Below, one piece after another: positions 26,406 through 34,620 of a stretch of DNA of 64,000 nucleotides (positions are counted from its first letter, which is position 1; each line of letters opens with the position of its first letter). The notes under the pieces are model-generated. The model saw only the letters and a program-made list of their open reading frames with translations, had not been told where the DNA came from and searched no databases. This stretch comes from Hasllibacter sp. MH4015. Its GTDB lineage: Bacteria; Pseudomonadota; Alphaproteobacteria; Rhodobacterales; Rhodobacteraceae. The translations under genes were made by a program, and so were the position numbers. The stretch is from positions 372,001-436,000 of the forward strand of contig NZ_JAHTBK010000001.1 in NCBI RefSeq assembly GCF_020177575.1. The letters run 5' to 3'.

Positions 26406-26650
26406 GGCGGTCCAAAGAACTTTGTGCGAATTCTAGCGGGTTGTTTTGTGGCCATTGCGATCGCGGGTTTCTCGGGCCCGTCACGAACGGCAGACGTCGT
26501 AACGCCGTTCCAGCAAGACGTTTCGCCGAGGAACGCGCGCGGCGCGATGGGTGCCGAAGTCGGGTCCGGTATCGGTCGCGTTTGCTGCTGGGCGAGGCCT
26601 GTCCGAATTTCCGGCCCGACACGCTCCCGACCGAACGGAGCGCCGCCTCA

Positions 26651-26686
26651 AACGAAAACCGCCGCGCCCGTTGCGGGGCGCGGCGG
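26651..26686 (-). terminator. Terminator of the first flp copy
   Basis: A perfect 11-bp stem CCGCCGCGCCC (26659-26669) with GGGCGCGGCGG (26676-26686) is followed on the minus strand by TTTTCGTTTG. It lies about 30 bp past the flp stop. A strong terminator between identical pilin genes suggests mostly monocistronic flp transcripts. Confidence 0.88.
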
Positions 26687-26717
26687 CTCGATCCTTGGCC
26701 AATGAAGGCCGGGAGGA

Positions 26718-26945
26718 TTAGGGGGTCGGCGTGACCGTGTCGGTGAAGACCGTGTTGTTGGCGAACGGATCCGTCAGCGGATCGGTGTCGGCCAGCGACT
26801 GACCGATGTCGGTGGACAGGTTCTCAACACCGCCGGACACGACCGACATAACGGCCAGGCCCAGGCCCACGAGGGCGGCGGTCAGAACAACCCAGTCAAC
26901 CGTGACGGCGCCGGATTCGGATTTGATGAAGTTTGCGAGGTTCAT
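26718..26945 (-). CDS. flp: Flp/Fap pilin, twin copy
   Basis: Encodes the same 75 residues as the gene at 26055-26282, with no nucleotide difference in the coding region. Structural features are as there: a short basic leader, a Gly cleavage site before AVTVDW, one hydrophobic helix and a Thr/Pro C-terminus. It is the most upstream gene of the tad locus. The flanking 27117-27206 carries only the divergent promoter region of the lytic transglycosylase gene. Confidence 0.95.
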   Translation of the reverse strand: MNLANFIKSESGAVTVDWVVLTAALVGLGLAVMSVVSGGVENLSTDIGQSLADTDPLTDPFANNTVFTDTVTPTP

Positions 26946-27206
26946 GTCAGTATCTCCAGTTTAACATGTCGTGTTCAGGTTCGTTTCCAGGTGTCCGGGG
27001 CGAGGTCGTTCCTGACCCCGTGTCCCTGTGACAAGGAAAGGTATGGCGGCCAATCGGGGCGCGATTGGGGCGGTCCAAAGAACTTTGTGCGAATTCTAGC
27101 GGGTTGTTTTGTGGCCGCCGGGCGGGCATTCTTCCGCAAGGTTCAACAAAACAAGGCGGCATAGACCGCGGATGCTGAACCAAGGCGCAGTAATGACAGG
27201 TGATCC

Positions 27207-28034
27207 ATGGACCATGTGATCTATAGGGCGGTGCTTTTGGCCGCTTTGACGGCGTGGCCACTGGCCGCGCAGGAGACGGGTATCCGGTTCGTCGGCGTCC
27301 CCCGTGCGGGTGATGACGGGCCGCGCATCAACATTCAGGTCACCGCCGATGACATGGAACGCCAGGCGGGCCGCGACCGGGCCGGGTCGGACCCGGCCGT
27401 GCCAGCAGACGTCGCGGCCGTCGTGGCAGACGTCTTGGATAATGACAGCGCGTCGGGGTGGTTCTGGTCCACCGTCTCCGCGCAGATGCCCGCGGACCCC
27501 GCGCGCTTCTGGGCCGCGCAAGAGCATATCAGCGCGGCGCCGGAGGCCGCCGGCCTGGGTGCGCCGAGGCTCGATACCGTGACACGCATCGCCGCCGCCC
27601 ACGGGCGCGACATCCTGGCCGCGACCATCGGCACCGATATCTCCCCCGCATTCGCGCTGGCGGTCATTGCCGCGGAAAGCGCGGGCCGGGCCGATGCCAT
27701 CAGCGGTGCCGGGGCGCAGGGCCTGATGCAGTTGATCCCCGCGACCGCGGAACGCTTCGGTGTGGAGGACGCGATGGACCCGGTCCAGAATATCGAAGGC
27801 GGCGTGGCCTACCTTGATTGGTTGATGGACGAATTCGACCGCGACCCGATCCTTGTCCTCGCGGCCTACAATGCGGGGGAGGGGGCCGTGACGCGCGCGG
27901 GCGGTGTTCCGAATTACGATGAGACGCGGACCTATGTGCCGCGGGTGCTTGCGGCCTGGGCGCTTGCGCGCGGCTTGTGCCTGACCCCGCCGGACCTTGT
28001 GTCGGACGGGTGCGTCTTCGGAGTCATGGAATAG
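27207..28034 (+). CDS. Secreted lytic transglycosylase (SLT domain)
   Basis: A 275-residue periplasmic muramidase with signal peptide 'VLLAALTAWPLAAQ'. The SLT fold lies in the C-terminal half: the catalytic Glu is E157 in 'IAAESAGR', followed by 'GAQGLMQLIPATAERFGV', 'NIEGGVAYLDWLM' and 'LAAYNAGEGAV', all family hallmarks. It is divergent from the flp gene, so it may open peptidoglycan for the pilus, but that is only inferred from position. The C-terminus has two Cys that could form a disulfide. Confidence 0.9.
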   Translation: MDHVIYRAVLLAALTAWPLAAQETGIRFVGVPRAGDDGPRINIQVTADDMERQAGRDRAGSDPAVPADVAAVVADVLDNDSASGWFWSTVSAQMPADPARFWAAQEHISAAPEAAGLGAPRLDTVTRIAAAHGRDILAATIGTDISPAFALAVIAAESAGRADAISGAGAQGLMQLIPATAERFGVEDAMDPVQNIEGGVAYLDWLMDEFDRDPILVLAAYNAGEGAVTRAGGVPNYDETRTYVPRVLAAWALARGLCLTPPDLVSDGCVFGVME

Positions 28035-28042
28035 GCGGGACC

Positions 28043-28327
28043 CTATTTCTGGATCACGTCCGACCAGTCCGGGTGTTTCGCGGCCTGCGCCTTCACGAAG
28101 GGGCAAAGTGGTACGATCTTCACGCCCTCCTCGCGGGCATCGGCCACCAGCCGTTCGGCCAGCTTCACGCCCGCGCCCGTGCCGCGCAGCGCGTCCGGGA
28201 CGTATGTGTGATCCGCGATGATCGTGCGCGGCGATAGGATGGAATACGTCAACTCCGCCTCCGCCCCATCAATGGTGAGCGTGTAGCGGCCCTTGGTCTC
28301 TCCGACCTCTCGCGTGATCTCAGACAT
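28043..28327 (-). CDS. YidJ/GNAT-type small N-acetyltransferase
   Basis: A 94-residue protein with the compact Gcn5-like fold of the Gcn5-related family ('AELTYSILSPRTIIADHTYVPDALRGTGAGVKLAERLV'). R-G-T-G-A-G matches the acetyl-CoA pyrophosphate-binding Q/RxxGxG/A motif, and 'CPFVKAQAAKHPDW' is the conserved C-terminal block. Members act on small amines or are of unknown substrate. The ATG at 28327 overlaps the end of the upstream thioesterase gene by 8 bp, so it belongs to that operon. Confidence 0.85.
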   Translation of the reverse strand: MSEITREVGETKGRYTLTIDGAEAELTYSILSPRTIIADHTYVPDALRGTGAGVKLAERLVADAREEGVKIVPLCPFVKAQAAKHPDWSDVIQK

Positions 28328-28757
28328 TTTCCATCCCTTCCGGAAGCGGGCGCGACACACCGGATCTGGAGATCGCGACAAACGTGAAATCGCCCTCGGT
28401 CACGAGGATACGCTGTCCGGTCCGTTGGCGGCGGACCCAGGCTTCCACATGCATGGTGACAGAGGTGCGCCCGGTGCGGGTTATGTCCGTGAACACGGAA
28501 AACAGATCCCCGACCAGAACCGGCGCGTGAAAGCGCAATGCCTCGATCGCGATGGTGGCGCAGCGGCCCTGGGCGCGGTCGGTGGCGGTCGTGCCCGCGG
28601 CGATGTCCATCTGGCTGACGACCCAGCCACCGAATACGTCCCCGCCCGAATTCGTGTCGCCGGGCATGGGGACCGTTTGAAGTGTCAGCGTGCCCGTCGG
28701 CGCGCGGTCTGGCTGCGCTTCAGACAAGTGTGGCTTGCGTGGCGGCGCGCAGGTCAT
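28320..28757 (-). CDS. Acyl-CoA thioesterase, YciA-like hotdog
   Basis: A 145-residue hotdog protein of the acyl-CoA hydrolase type. '[25 protein letters not shown]' carries the N-x-x-G-D-x-F-G-G-x-x-x-x-x-D catalytic pattern, and '[21 protein letters not shown]' follows. It hydrolyses acyl-CoA esters in the cytosol. ATG 28757 overlaps scoB by 38 bp; an in-frame TTG at 28727 would cut the overlap to 8 bp and fit the usual short N-terminus, so the start is uncertain. It is co-transcribed with the CoA-transferase genes. Confidence 0.87.
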   Translation of the reverse strand: MTCAPPRKPHLSEAQPDRAPTGTLTLQTVPMPGDTNSGGDVFGGWVVSQMDIAAGTTATDRAQGRCATIAIEALRFHAPVLVGDLFSVFTDITRTGRTSVTMHVEAWVRRQRTGQRILVTEGDFTFVAISRSGVSRPLPEGMENV

Positions 28758-29343
28758 CCTCCGACACGCCGTCCGCCGTCTCTACGATCTTGAGGCCGCC
28801 ATCGACCACGTCCAGCACGCCGAGATTGGTGATGATCCGGTCAACAACGCCCTTGCCGGTCAGGGGCAGGGTGCATTCCTTGAGCACCTTGCTGTCGCCA
28901 TGCTTGTTGGTGTGGTCCATCACGACGACCACACGGCCCACGCCCGCGACGAGGTCCATCGCGCCGCCCATGCCCTTCACGAGCTTGCCGGGGATCATCC
29001 AGTTCGCCAGATCCCCGTTTTCCGCCACTTCCATAGCGCCGAGGATCGCCATGGCGATCTTGCCGCCGCGGATCATGCCAAAGGATTGCGCGGAATCGAA
29101 ATAGGACGTGTGGGGCAGTTCAGTGATCGTCTGCTTGCCCGCGTTGATCAGGTCCGCATCCTCTTCGCCTTCCACCGGGAAGGGGCCCATCCCGAGCATG
29201 CCGTTTTCGGATTGCAGCGTCACTTCGATCCCCTCGGGGATGTGGTTGGAGACAAGGGTCGGGATGCCGATGCCAAGGTTCACGTACCAACCGTCTTCCA
29301 GTTCCTGGGCGGCGCGGGCGGCCATTTGGTTGCGGTCCCACAT
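28720..29343 (-). CDS. scoB: 3-oxoacid CoA-transferase subunit B
   Basis: A 207-residue beta subunit. '[14 protein letters not shown]' and the catalytic-Glu motif '[13 protein letters not shown]' are intact, as are the '[18 protein letters not shown]' and '[22 protein letters not shown]' blocks. With ScoA it transfers CoA from succinyl-CoA to 3-oxoacids in ketone-body and acetoacetate use. Unusually, it is separated from scoA by two unrelated genes (29355-31177) in the same direction. AGGAGACC lies just upstream of the ATG. Confidence 0.93.
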   Translation of the reverse strand: MWDRNQMAARAAQELEDGWYVNLGIGIPTLVSNHIPEGIEVTLQSENGMLGMGPFPVEGEEDADLINAGKQTITELPHTSYFDSAQSFGMIRGGKIAMAILGAMEVAENGDLANWMIPGKLVKGMGGAMDLVAGVGRVVVVMDHTNKHGDSKVLKECTLPLTGKGVVDRIITNLGVLDVVDGGLKIVETADGVSEDDLRAATQATLV

Positions 29344-29354
29344 GGGAGGTCTCC

Positions 29355-30125
29355 TTAGATCTGCGGTGCTTGGCCGATTGCTATCGCAAAGGCCGTGAAA
29401 AGCGAAGTGCCGAAATCGGCGTTCATATGGCGGTGGTCGTTGAGCACGACACCTTCGGTGCGGAAGTCCTGTGATCCGATGCCGAAGGGCTCCTTCGTCA
29501 GGAAGGGTTGCGCGACGGTTTCGGGCGGTTGCGGCACGAAGCTGATGTCGCGGGCGTGGAGCGCGGCACGCAGGCGGTTGTGGAACATCTCCTCGATCCG
29601 TGCGGCGTCGGGATGGGTGGCCATAGCGGCATAGGGTTGCTGGTGGTGCGGGCCTTCGGGCACCACGCCGGTGGTGGGATAGGGGGCAAGGGCCGCATGC
29701 AGCCGCAGCGCGCCGAATTGCGCGCGCAGATGGTCGGTGCGAAGGGCGATCGCCTCGTCCATGGCGGACAAAAATGCAGGCTCCGACATCAGGGGTTTAC
29801 CGTTGCGCGCGGGCCAGTCGGCGATGTCGTAGTGGATCGCGGTGAAGAGGCAGGCGGGCAGTCCAAAGGTGTCCCCGATCACGAGGATATGGTCGAACGG
29901 CGCCAGGTCGATCTGCGGCGCGCCATTCACGCGGCGGGACAGGCGATAGAGTTGCAGATCGGACCTGTCTGGGCCGAAGATCGTGCCATCCACCCGGGTC
30001 TTGTCGAATTTCCCCCCGGGCAGGCCGAAAAACGTGACCTCGATATCGGGAAATGTCTGGGCGATCCGGGGGGCTGCGTATTTCAGCGCACCGATATTGG
30101 AGGTGCCGACAATCGCAACCTTCAT
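29355..30125 (-). CDS. SGNH-like protein paired with GSCFA gene
   Basis: A 256-residue protein not recognised by name. The N-terminus '[16 protein letters not shown]' resembles an SGNH block I with S9, and near the C-terminus '[15 protein letters not shown]' offers D230-x2-H233, the block V spacing, so an SGNH-hydrolase-like fold is inferred. '[16 protein letters not shown]' is a central beta-strand/turn. There is no signal peptide. Its ATG overlaps the GSCFA stop (ATGA), so the pair is coupled and probably functions together. Family assignment by sequence search is the missing evidence. Confidence 0.55.
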   Translation of the reverse strand: MKVAIVGTSNIGALKYAAPRIAQTFPDIEVTFFGLPGGKFDKTRVDGTIFGPDRSDLQLYRLSRRVNGAPQIDLAPFDHILVIGDTFGLPACLFTAIHYDIADWPARNGKPLMSEPAFLSAMDEAIALRTDHLRAQFGALRLHAALAPYPTTGVVPEGPHHQQPYAAMATHPDAARIEEMFHNRLRAALHARDISFVPQPPETVAQPFLTKEPFGIGSQDFRTEGVVLNDHRHMNADFGTSLFTAFAIAIGQAPQI

Positions 30126-31177
30126 CCCTCACGCTCCGGGCGGAAGGCATCGAGCAGAATATCCTCGCAGATCGCGTCATCCTGTGGGTCGGCATTATCC
30201 GTCGATGCTTCCTCTGCGACTGCATCGGCAAGGCCGTGGGCGGACAGGAAGGTTTGCATGATGCGCCCCACGATCTCAGGCCGGACGGAGCGGAGGTCGT
30301 CGGCAAACGGGCTTTGGCGATGCGCCGGGGACGTCACCAATTCGTAGGACGGGAAATAGTCGATATCCCCGGACCCGTCCGACAGCATATCGCAAACCGT
30401 GCGCAGGACGGATTTGGAACGCATCGTGGCGGGCAGGACGTGCTGATCGCTCGCCGTGGCGGCCAGCGGGACGGGGGAGACGGTCAAGAGCCACTTGGCG
30501 TTTGGGTTCAGGGGTGCAATCGCGTCCTGCAGGGCGGTGAAATCCTCGACGATGTCGATGACGCCGTAATTCGCGAAACGGAAGGTGTCGGGATCGTAGG
30601 TGCCCGCGATGGTGCCGGGCGCGGTGGGGTAAACGGTGCCCGTTGCCCTGTGCTCCCACGCCTCTGTTAGACCCAAGGTGAAGACAATCACATCAGCCTG
30701 TCGTAACGCATCGGCGACCGCGCCCAGATGCTGTTCGCGCATTTCGGTGGCAAGCGCGGCGGAGGCGAGGCCGTCAGGTTCCACCCCCGGACGTTGGGCA
30801 TCCCAGAACCGGCCGTCCTTTTCCCAAACCGGCAAGGCGGGTTGCGCGCCGTGGATTTCCTCCACCAGCTGGTGGAATTGCCTGACCGTGTAGATATTGC
30901 CGAACCGCGCCGAGTAGACGCCGTAGCCGAAGCGTTTCGCCGTCTCGGGCGGCAGGCCACGGGCGGCGGGTTCGGTGTCGATCACGCTTATCCCAGCCGC
31001 CTTCATCGCCGCGCCCACATGTTGCGCAAAACACGATCCGGCGGTGAAGACGTTTGTTGCCTTGGTGACGGGGAACTTGGGGCGATAGATGTCGGGCGGG
31101 AAGGCCGGCGCCCCCGCCACGCCGCCGCGCCAGAACGCGCGCCCCGGCAGGCCGGAATAGGGGGAGCGGGGGCTCAA
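30122..31177 (-). CDS. GSCFA-domain (SGNH-type) protein
   Basis: A 351-residue protein with the namesake motif 'TAGSCFAQHV' (catalytic-type Ser48), preceded by the typical entry 'SPYSGLPGRAFWRGGVAG' and followed by 'FGYGVYSARFGNIYTVRQFHQL', 'VIVFTLGLTEAW' and 'WLLTVSPVPLAATASDQHVLPA'. GSCFA proteins are thought to be SGNH esterases or acyltransferases acting on glycans or cell surface, but substrates are little known. TTG 31177 was chosen: it gives the canonical N-terminus and follows AGGGCGGG, 11 nt past the scoA stop. An ATG at 31234 would intrude into scoA. Confidence 0.85.
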   Translation of the reverse strand: MSPRSPYSGLPGRAFWRGGVAGAPAFPPDIYRPKFPVTKATNVFTAGSCFAQHVGAAMKAAGISVIDTEPAARGLPPETAKRFGYGVYSARFGNIYTVRQFHQLVEEIHGAQPALPVWEKDGRFWDAQRPGVEPDGLASAALATEMREQHLGAVADALRQADVIVFTLGLTEAWEHRATGTVYPTAPGTIAGTYDPDTFRFANYGVIDIVEDFTALQDAIAPLNPNAKWLLTVSPVPLAATASDQHVLPATMRSKSVLRTVCDMLSDGSGDIDYFPSYELVTSPAHRQSPFADDLRSVRPEIVGRIMQTFLSAHGLADAVAEEASTDNADPQDDAICEDILLDAFRPEREG

Positions 31178-31187
31178 GCGGCCCGCC

Positions 31188-31883
31188 CTAGGCCGCCCGC
31201 GTGGTCCGCTGCTCGATCCGCTTCTCGTGCTCACCCTGGATCAGGCGGTGGACATAGATGCCGGGCAGGTGGATGGCGTCACCGTCGAGGGAGCCGGTTT
31301 CCACGATTTCCTCGACCTCGAGGATACAGACCTTGCCGCACATAGCCGCGGGCGGGTTGAAGTTGCGCGCGGTCTTGCGGAAGACCGCGTTGCCCGTGGC
31401 ATCGGCCTTCCAAGCCTTCACGATGGACAGGTCGGCAAAGATGCCGCGTTCGAGGATATATTCCTCTCCATCGAATTCCTTCACTTCCTTGCCCTCGGCA
31501 ATGACGGTGCCGACGCCGGTCTTGGTGTAGAAGCCGGGGATACCCGCACCGCCCGCGCGCATGCGTTCGGCCAGCGTGCCTTGCGGGTTGAATTCCAGCT
31601 CCAACTCGCCACCGAGATACTGGCGCATGAATTCCTTGTTCTCACCGACATAGGAGGACATCATTTTCCGGATCTGCCGGGTCTCAAGCAATTTGCCGAG
31701 GCCGAAGCCGTCGACGCCCGCATTGTTGGAAGCGACAGTGATGTCTTTCGTGCCTGCCGCGACGATGCCGTCGATCAGAAGCTCGGGAATGCCGCAAAGA
31801 CCAAAGCCGCCCGCCGCGATCAGCATACCGTCGAAAAGGACGCCATCGAGGGCTTCCTGAGCCGAGCCATAGACCTTTTTCAT
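31188..31883 (-). CDS. scoA: 3-oxoacid CoA-transferase subunit A
   Basis: A 231-residue alpha subunit starting 'MKKVYGSAQEALDGVLFDGMLIAAGGFGLCGIP', with the conserved CoA-binding glycine block ('GGFGLCGIPE'), 'ELEFNPQGTLAERMRAGGAGIPGFYTKTGVGT' and 'AVFRKTARNFNPPAAMCGK'. It forms the heterotetramer with ScoB. It heads a minus-strand operon: scoA, GSCFA, SGNH-like, scoB, thioesterase, GNAT. Confidence 0.94.
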   Translation of the reverse strand: MKKVYGSAQEALDGVLFDGMLIAAGGFGLCGIPELLIDGIVAAGTKDITVASNNAGVDGFGLGKLLETRQIRKMMSSYVGENKEFMRQYLGGELELEFNPQGTLAERMRAGGAGIPGFYTKTGVGTVIAEGKEVKEFDGEEYILERGIFADLSIVKAWKADATGNAVFRKTARNFNPPAAMCGKVCILEVEEIVETGSLDGDAIHLPGIYVHRLIQGEHEKRIEQRTTRAA

Positions 31884-31940
31884 CCGTCGTTTCCCCGCAA
31901 TTGAAATCCGCGCGCAACGTGGCGCGCGCAGGCCGGGAAG

Positions 31941-32528
31941 TCAACGCGGGGCGGCGTTGAATGCGGCGGCCGCTCCGGTCAGGCCGGCGGCCATGAAAGG
32001 TGCAAAATCATTGTCGAGGAACGCCTGCACGAACGGCCTGGCCCAGAAGACGCGCGGTGCGACGGCGTAATCCCACCGGACTTCCGTCCGGCCGTCGCCA
32101 AGATCCGAATACGTGAATTGCCCGCGAATGTGATCTATGGGCCGGGCATTGGCGGCAGTGAAGCCCCAGATTTGATACGCAAATGCACGCGCATTGTTCG
32201 TCAATACCCGTTCCGTGACCTGGTCGCCGGTCGCAAGCTCAACCCGCCGAACCGCGCCTTCGTTCGGAAACGCGCCCTCCAGGGGCACGAGCGCGGCAAT
32301 GGCCGGAATGCGGTCGGTTGGCGTAACGAAGGCGAGCACGCCGGTTTCCGGGGATTGGAGCGCCTCGATCACCGCGGCGGGTGGGCCGTTGAAGATCTCG
32401 GTTTGTGTGGTCGTGAGGTAGGATGAAGCATCGCGCAGCGGCGGCGGCCCGTCGCCGCGCGGCAACAGAACGGGCAATGCCAGCGCCGCGATAAGGATCA
32501 GCGGAACGAGGATGAGGGCAAGGCGCAT
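31941..32528 (-). CDS. SRPBCC-family membrane-anchored protein
   Basis: A 195-residue protein with an N-terminal hydrophobic helix ('LALILVPLILIAALALPVLL') followed by a polyketide-cyclase/START-like beta-rich fold ('TQTEIFNGPPAAVIEALQSPETG', 'FTYSDLGDGRTEVRWDYAVAPRVFWARPFVQAFLDNDFAPFM'). Such domains bind hydrophobic ligands. ATG 32528 (GGAG, 8 nt) is preferred to the ATG at 32540. It is divergent from a MarR gene with a dyad between, so MarR-type repression by a ligand is plausible. Confidence 0.75.
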   Translation of the reverse strand: MRLALILVPLILIAALALPVLLPRGDGPPPLRDASSYLTTTQTEIFNGPPAAVIEALQSPETGVLAFVTPTDRIPAIAALVPLEGAFPNEGAVRRVELATGDQVTERVLTNNARAFAYQIWGFTAANARPIDHIRGQFTYSDLGDGRTEVRWDYAVAPRVFWARPFVQAFLDNDFAPFMAAGLTGAAAAFNAAPR

Positions 32529-32552
32529 GGCGATCTCCATTTATGACGACTG

Positions 32553-32570
32553 TCGCAGTAAGTAATGCGA
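32553..32570. promoter_or_regulatory. Candidate MarR operator
   Basis: TCGCAGTAA (32553-32561) and GTAATGCGA (32562-32570) form an 18-bp dyad with perfect TCGCA/TGCGA outer arms and two inner mismatches. It lies between the divergent SRPBCC and MarR genes. The size and position fit a MarR dimer site; the assignment is by context. Confidence 0.5.
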
Positions 32571-32630
32571 GTATCGTACTAAATGGGTGCAGGTCTTGCC
32601 CGGTCAAGTGGCATGGGTCAGATAGTGGGC

Positions 32631-33080
32631 ATGGACGACGCCGATGCCTTGCTTCTGGCCGTGGGCACCTTGTTGAGGGAATTCCACGTCAATGAACGCG
32701 CTTTCCCGATCGCGGAGGGCCGGATCTCCTATTCCCCGCACGTATTCGCGGCGATGGGCTATGTGGCGCAGCATCCCGGGGCCAAGGCGTCGGATCTTGC
32801 GACGTTCCTGGGGCTCCGTCCGACAACAGCGTCGAGCTTGATCGCGCGCCTCGCTTCGCGGGGCCTTATCGAGAAGACCGCGCATCCCGAGGATGGCCGG
32901 GCCGTCGCATTGTCGTTGTCCGCAGAGGGCGAAGACCTGTTCCGCGCAATTCGGAGGCAAGACCTGCGCAACATGGAGTTGATGCTGTCGGCCCTGTCGA
33001 AGGGAGAGCGTGCCGCCTTCGTCGATATGATGAGCCGCGTCGCGCATAAGGTGGCCGAGGCGGCGAAGGACGGGTCGTGA
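32631..33080 (+). CDS. MarR-family transcriptional regulator
   Basis: A 149-residue winged-helix protein. 'HPGAKASDLATFLGLRPTTASSLIARLASRGLIEKTAHPEDGRAVALSLSAEGEDL' covers the recognition helix and the beta-hairpin wing with the signature D-x-R. It should act as a dimer. Start codons at 32583, 32613 and 32631 are in frame; 32631 (MDDADALLL) was taken because the helical core starts there, but ribosome sites are weak for all. It likely controls itself and the divergent SRPBCC gene. Confidence 0.88.
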   Translation: MDDADALLLAVGTLLREFHVNERAFPIAEGRISYSPHVFAAMGYVAQHPGAKASDLATFLGLRPTTASSLIARLASRGLIEKTAHPEDGRAVALSLSAEGEDLFRAIRRQDLRNMELMLSALSKGERAAFVDMMSRVAHKVAEAAKDGS

Positions 33081-33084
33081 AGGC

Positions 33085-34185
33085 TCAGTAGCCCAACGCC
33101 TCCTCCATTTCGGCGATCAACTGGCTGACATAGCGGTTGAAGCGGTCGGAGGGTTGCTGCCCCTCGAATTTCAACTGAAACGGGTCGGGCGCGTGGATGT
33201 CGCTTCCCGACATCGCCTCCAGCACGGCATGGGCGAGGAAGGGGACGTGTTCGGCCGCATAGCCGCCTTCATGGGCCATCATCAGCCGCCCGCCGCACAG
33301 ATCGTCCGCGGCCTCCATCACCATCTCCGTCATCGCGCGGAACGTGTCGGCAGAGGCGATCATCCGGCTAAGCGGATCGACAAGGCCCGCGTCGAACCCG
33401 CAGGCGATGACGATGGCATCGGGTTGGAAGCCTTGCAGGGCGGGCATAACCAGCCGTTCGAACGCTTCCAGGTATCCCACATGGCCCGTGCCGGGGGGCA
33501 GGGGAATATTGAGGTTGAAGCCCGCACCAGCGCCCGATCCGCGATCCTCGAAATCGCCGGTGTCGAGGGGATAGTTCCGCTCCTGATGGACGGAGATCGT
33601 CAGCGTATCGGCGCGGTCGAAGAAAATCGCCTCCGTCCCGTTGCCGTGATGCACGTCCCAGTCGATGATCGCGACCCGCTCCGTCAGATTATCGGCGCGG
33701 GCGGCCTCCACCGCGATGGCAAGGTTGGCGAGCAGGCAGAAGCCGTTGGGAAAATCCGGCAGGCAATGGTGGCCCGGCGGACGCGACAGGGCGTAGGCAT
33801 TCTGGCAGGTGCCGTTGAGCGTGGCAGCGAGCGCCGCCTTGGCCAACCCGGCGGAGATCGCGGCGATCTCGTATCCTCCGGGACCAAACGGCGTGCGCAG
33901 GCCCAATTCGCCGCCCCCGTTTTCCGACATCTCCTGAAACTGCCGGACGTAGCTTTCGGGATGGACGCGCAGGATATCGTCTTGCGTGGCGGCGGGCGCC
34001 GATGTGGTGGCCAATTCCGACCAGAGGCCGGTGACATGCAGAAGGTTCACGATGCGACGCTTGGTTTCGGGGTTGTCGGGCAGGCTCCCGCCCGGTTGGA
34101 CCAGTCCCCCCACCTGCAAGAGCCCCGAGTAATTGCCTCCGCTGTGCCACAGGCAACGCTCGTCCCAGAAAAAGCCCGTTGTCAT
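33085..34185 (-). CDS. Class II histone-deacetylase-like amidohydrolase
   Basis: A 366-residue metal-dependent deacetylase of the arginase/deacetylase superfamily. The proton-relay His pair is in 'SRPPGHH' (139-140), zinc ligands D177 and H179 are in 'IDWDVHHGNGT', and the third Asp is in 'VIACGFDAG'. 'HQERNYPLDTG' and 'MAHEGGYAAEHVP' are further family blocks. Bacterial members deacetylate acetylpolyamines or acetyl-lysine; the exact substrate cannot be read here. It stands alone and converges on the MarR gene. Confidence 0.92.
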   Translation of the reverse strand: MTTGFFWDERCLWHSGGNYSGLLQVGGLVQPGGSLPDNPETKRRIVNLLHVTGLWSELATTSAPAATQDDILRVHPESYVRQFQEMSENGGGELGLRTPFGPGGYEIAAISAGLAKAALAATLNGTCQNAYALSRPPGHHCLPDFPNGFCLLANLAIAVEAARADNLTERVAIIDWDVHHGNGTEAIFFDRADTLTISVHQERNYPLDTGDFEDRGSGAGAGFNLNIPLPPGTGHVGYLEAFERLVMPALQGFQPDAIVIACGFDAGLVDPLSRMIASADTFRAMTEMVMEAADDLCGGRLMMAHEGGYAAEHVPFLAHAVLEAMSGSDIHAPDPFQLKFEGQQPSDRFNRYVSQLIAEMEEALGY

Positions 34186-34194
34186 GGCGCGATC

Positions 34195-34229
34195 CTCCCC
34201 TTGTCCGGGGAGTATTCAGAGGAGCGGTT
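34195..34229. repeat. REP-like hairpin near the deacetylase start
   Basis: CTCCCC (34195-34200) pairs with GGGGAG (34207-34212) and is followed by TATTCAGAGGAG. The layout (C/G-rich hairpin, then a TATTY-type tail) resembles elements at 43827 and 45915. It is short and may be coincidental. Confidence 0.3.
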
Positions 34230-34249
34230 GCAAGCGCAAGGCGCGCGAC

Positions 34250-34483
34250 CTACCCGTCGCGCAACTGATAGGCCCCTTCCGGCAGGTCGAGGGCGGCGGC
34301 CAGGTCGCGCACCTGCGCCATGGACAACGTGATCGTACGCATCTGGTCCGTGCGTGGATCGGCCTGTTGCAAGGTCACACACTCGTCGAAGGCGGACAGG
34401 ATCACATCCTCCACCAACGGGCGCGCACCCTCGTCCACCAGGGTTACGATGGTGGCGTCGAATTCATGCTCGATGGTAAACAT
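34250..34483 (-). CDS. Conserved-type hypothetical protein, 77 residues
   Basis: A small acidic alpha/beta protein beginning MFTIEHEFDATIVTLVDEG, with a central 'DVILSAFDECVTLQQ' helix and 'LSMAQVRDLAAALDLPEGAY', so it contains a helix-turn segment but no clear DNA-binding signature. There is no signal peptide or Cys motif. It lies alone between the deacetylase and the divergent M48 protease. No function is assigned. Confidence 0.65.
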   Translation of the reverse strand: MFTIEHEFDATIVTLVDEGARPLVEDVILSAFDECVTLQQADPRTDQMRTITLSMAQVRDLAAALDLPEGAYQLRDG

Positions 34484-34620
34484 GGGGCCACGCTAGGCCC
34501 GTGTCGCGGGCTTGCCAAGAGCCTGCCGACCTGCGGCGCGTCCCCACAAGCGCGTGATCGGACTGGACCCCGTTGCCACCTGCATTACGGTGCAAGGCTG
34601 ACGGACGACCGGAGGGCCAG

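Larger units (their letters stand above)
25977..26453. repeat. 477-bp direct repeat, copy A (pilin, promoter and terminator)
   Basis: Matches 26640-27116 at a constant offset of 663 bp, with three differences seen (26020 A/G, 26315 A/G, 26375 G/A). It contains the whole flp gene at 26055-26282, its leader and its terminator. The spacer 26454-26639 is not repeated. This is a recent duplication of a complete expression unit. Confidence 0.95.
26640..27116. repeat. 477-bp direct repeat, copy B
   Basis: The second copy of the flp expression unit, differing from 25977-26453 at three positions, all outside the pilin coding sequence. Its right edge falls at GTTTTGTGGCC (to 27116), after which the two flanks diverge sharply. 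Both copies are in the same orientation. Confidence 0.95.
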
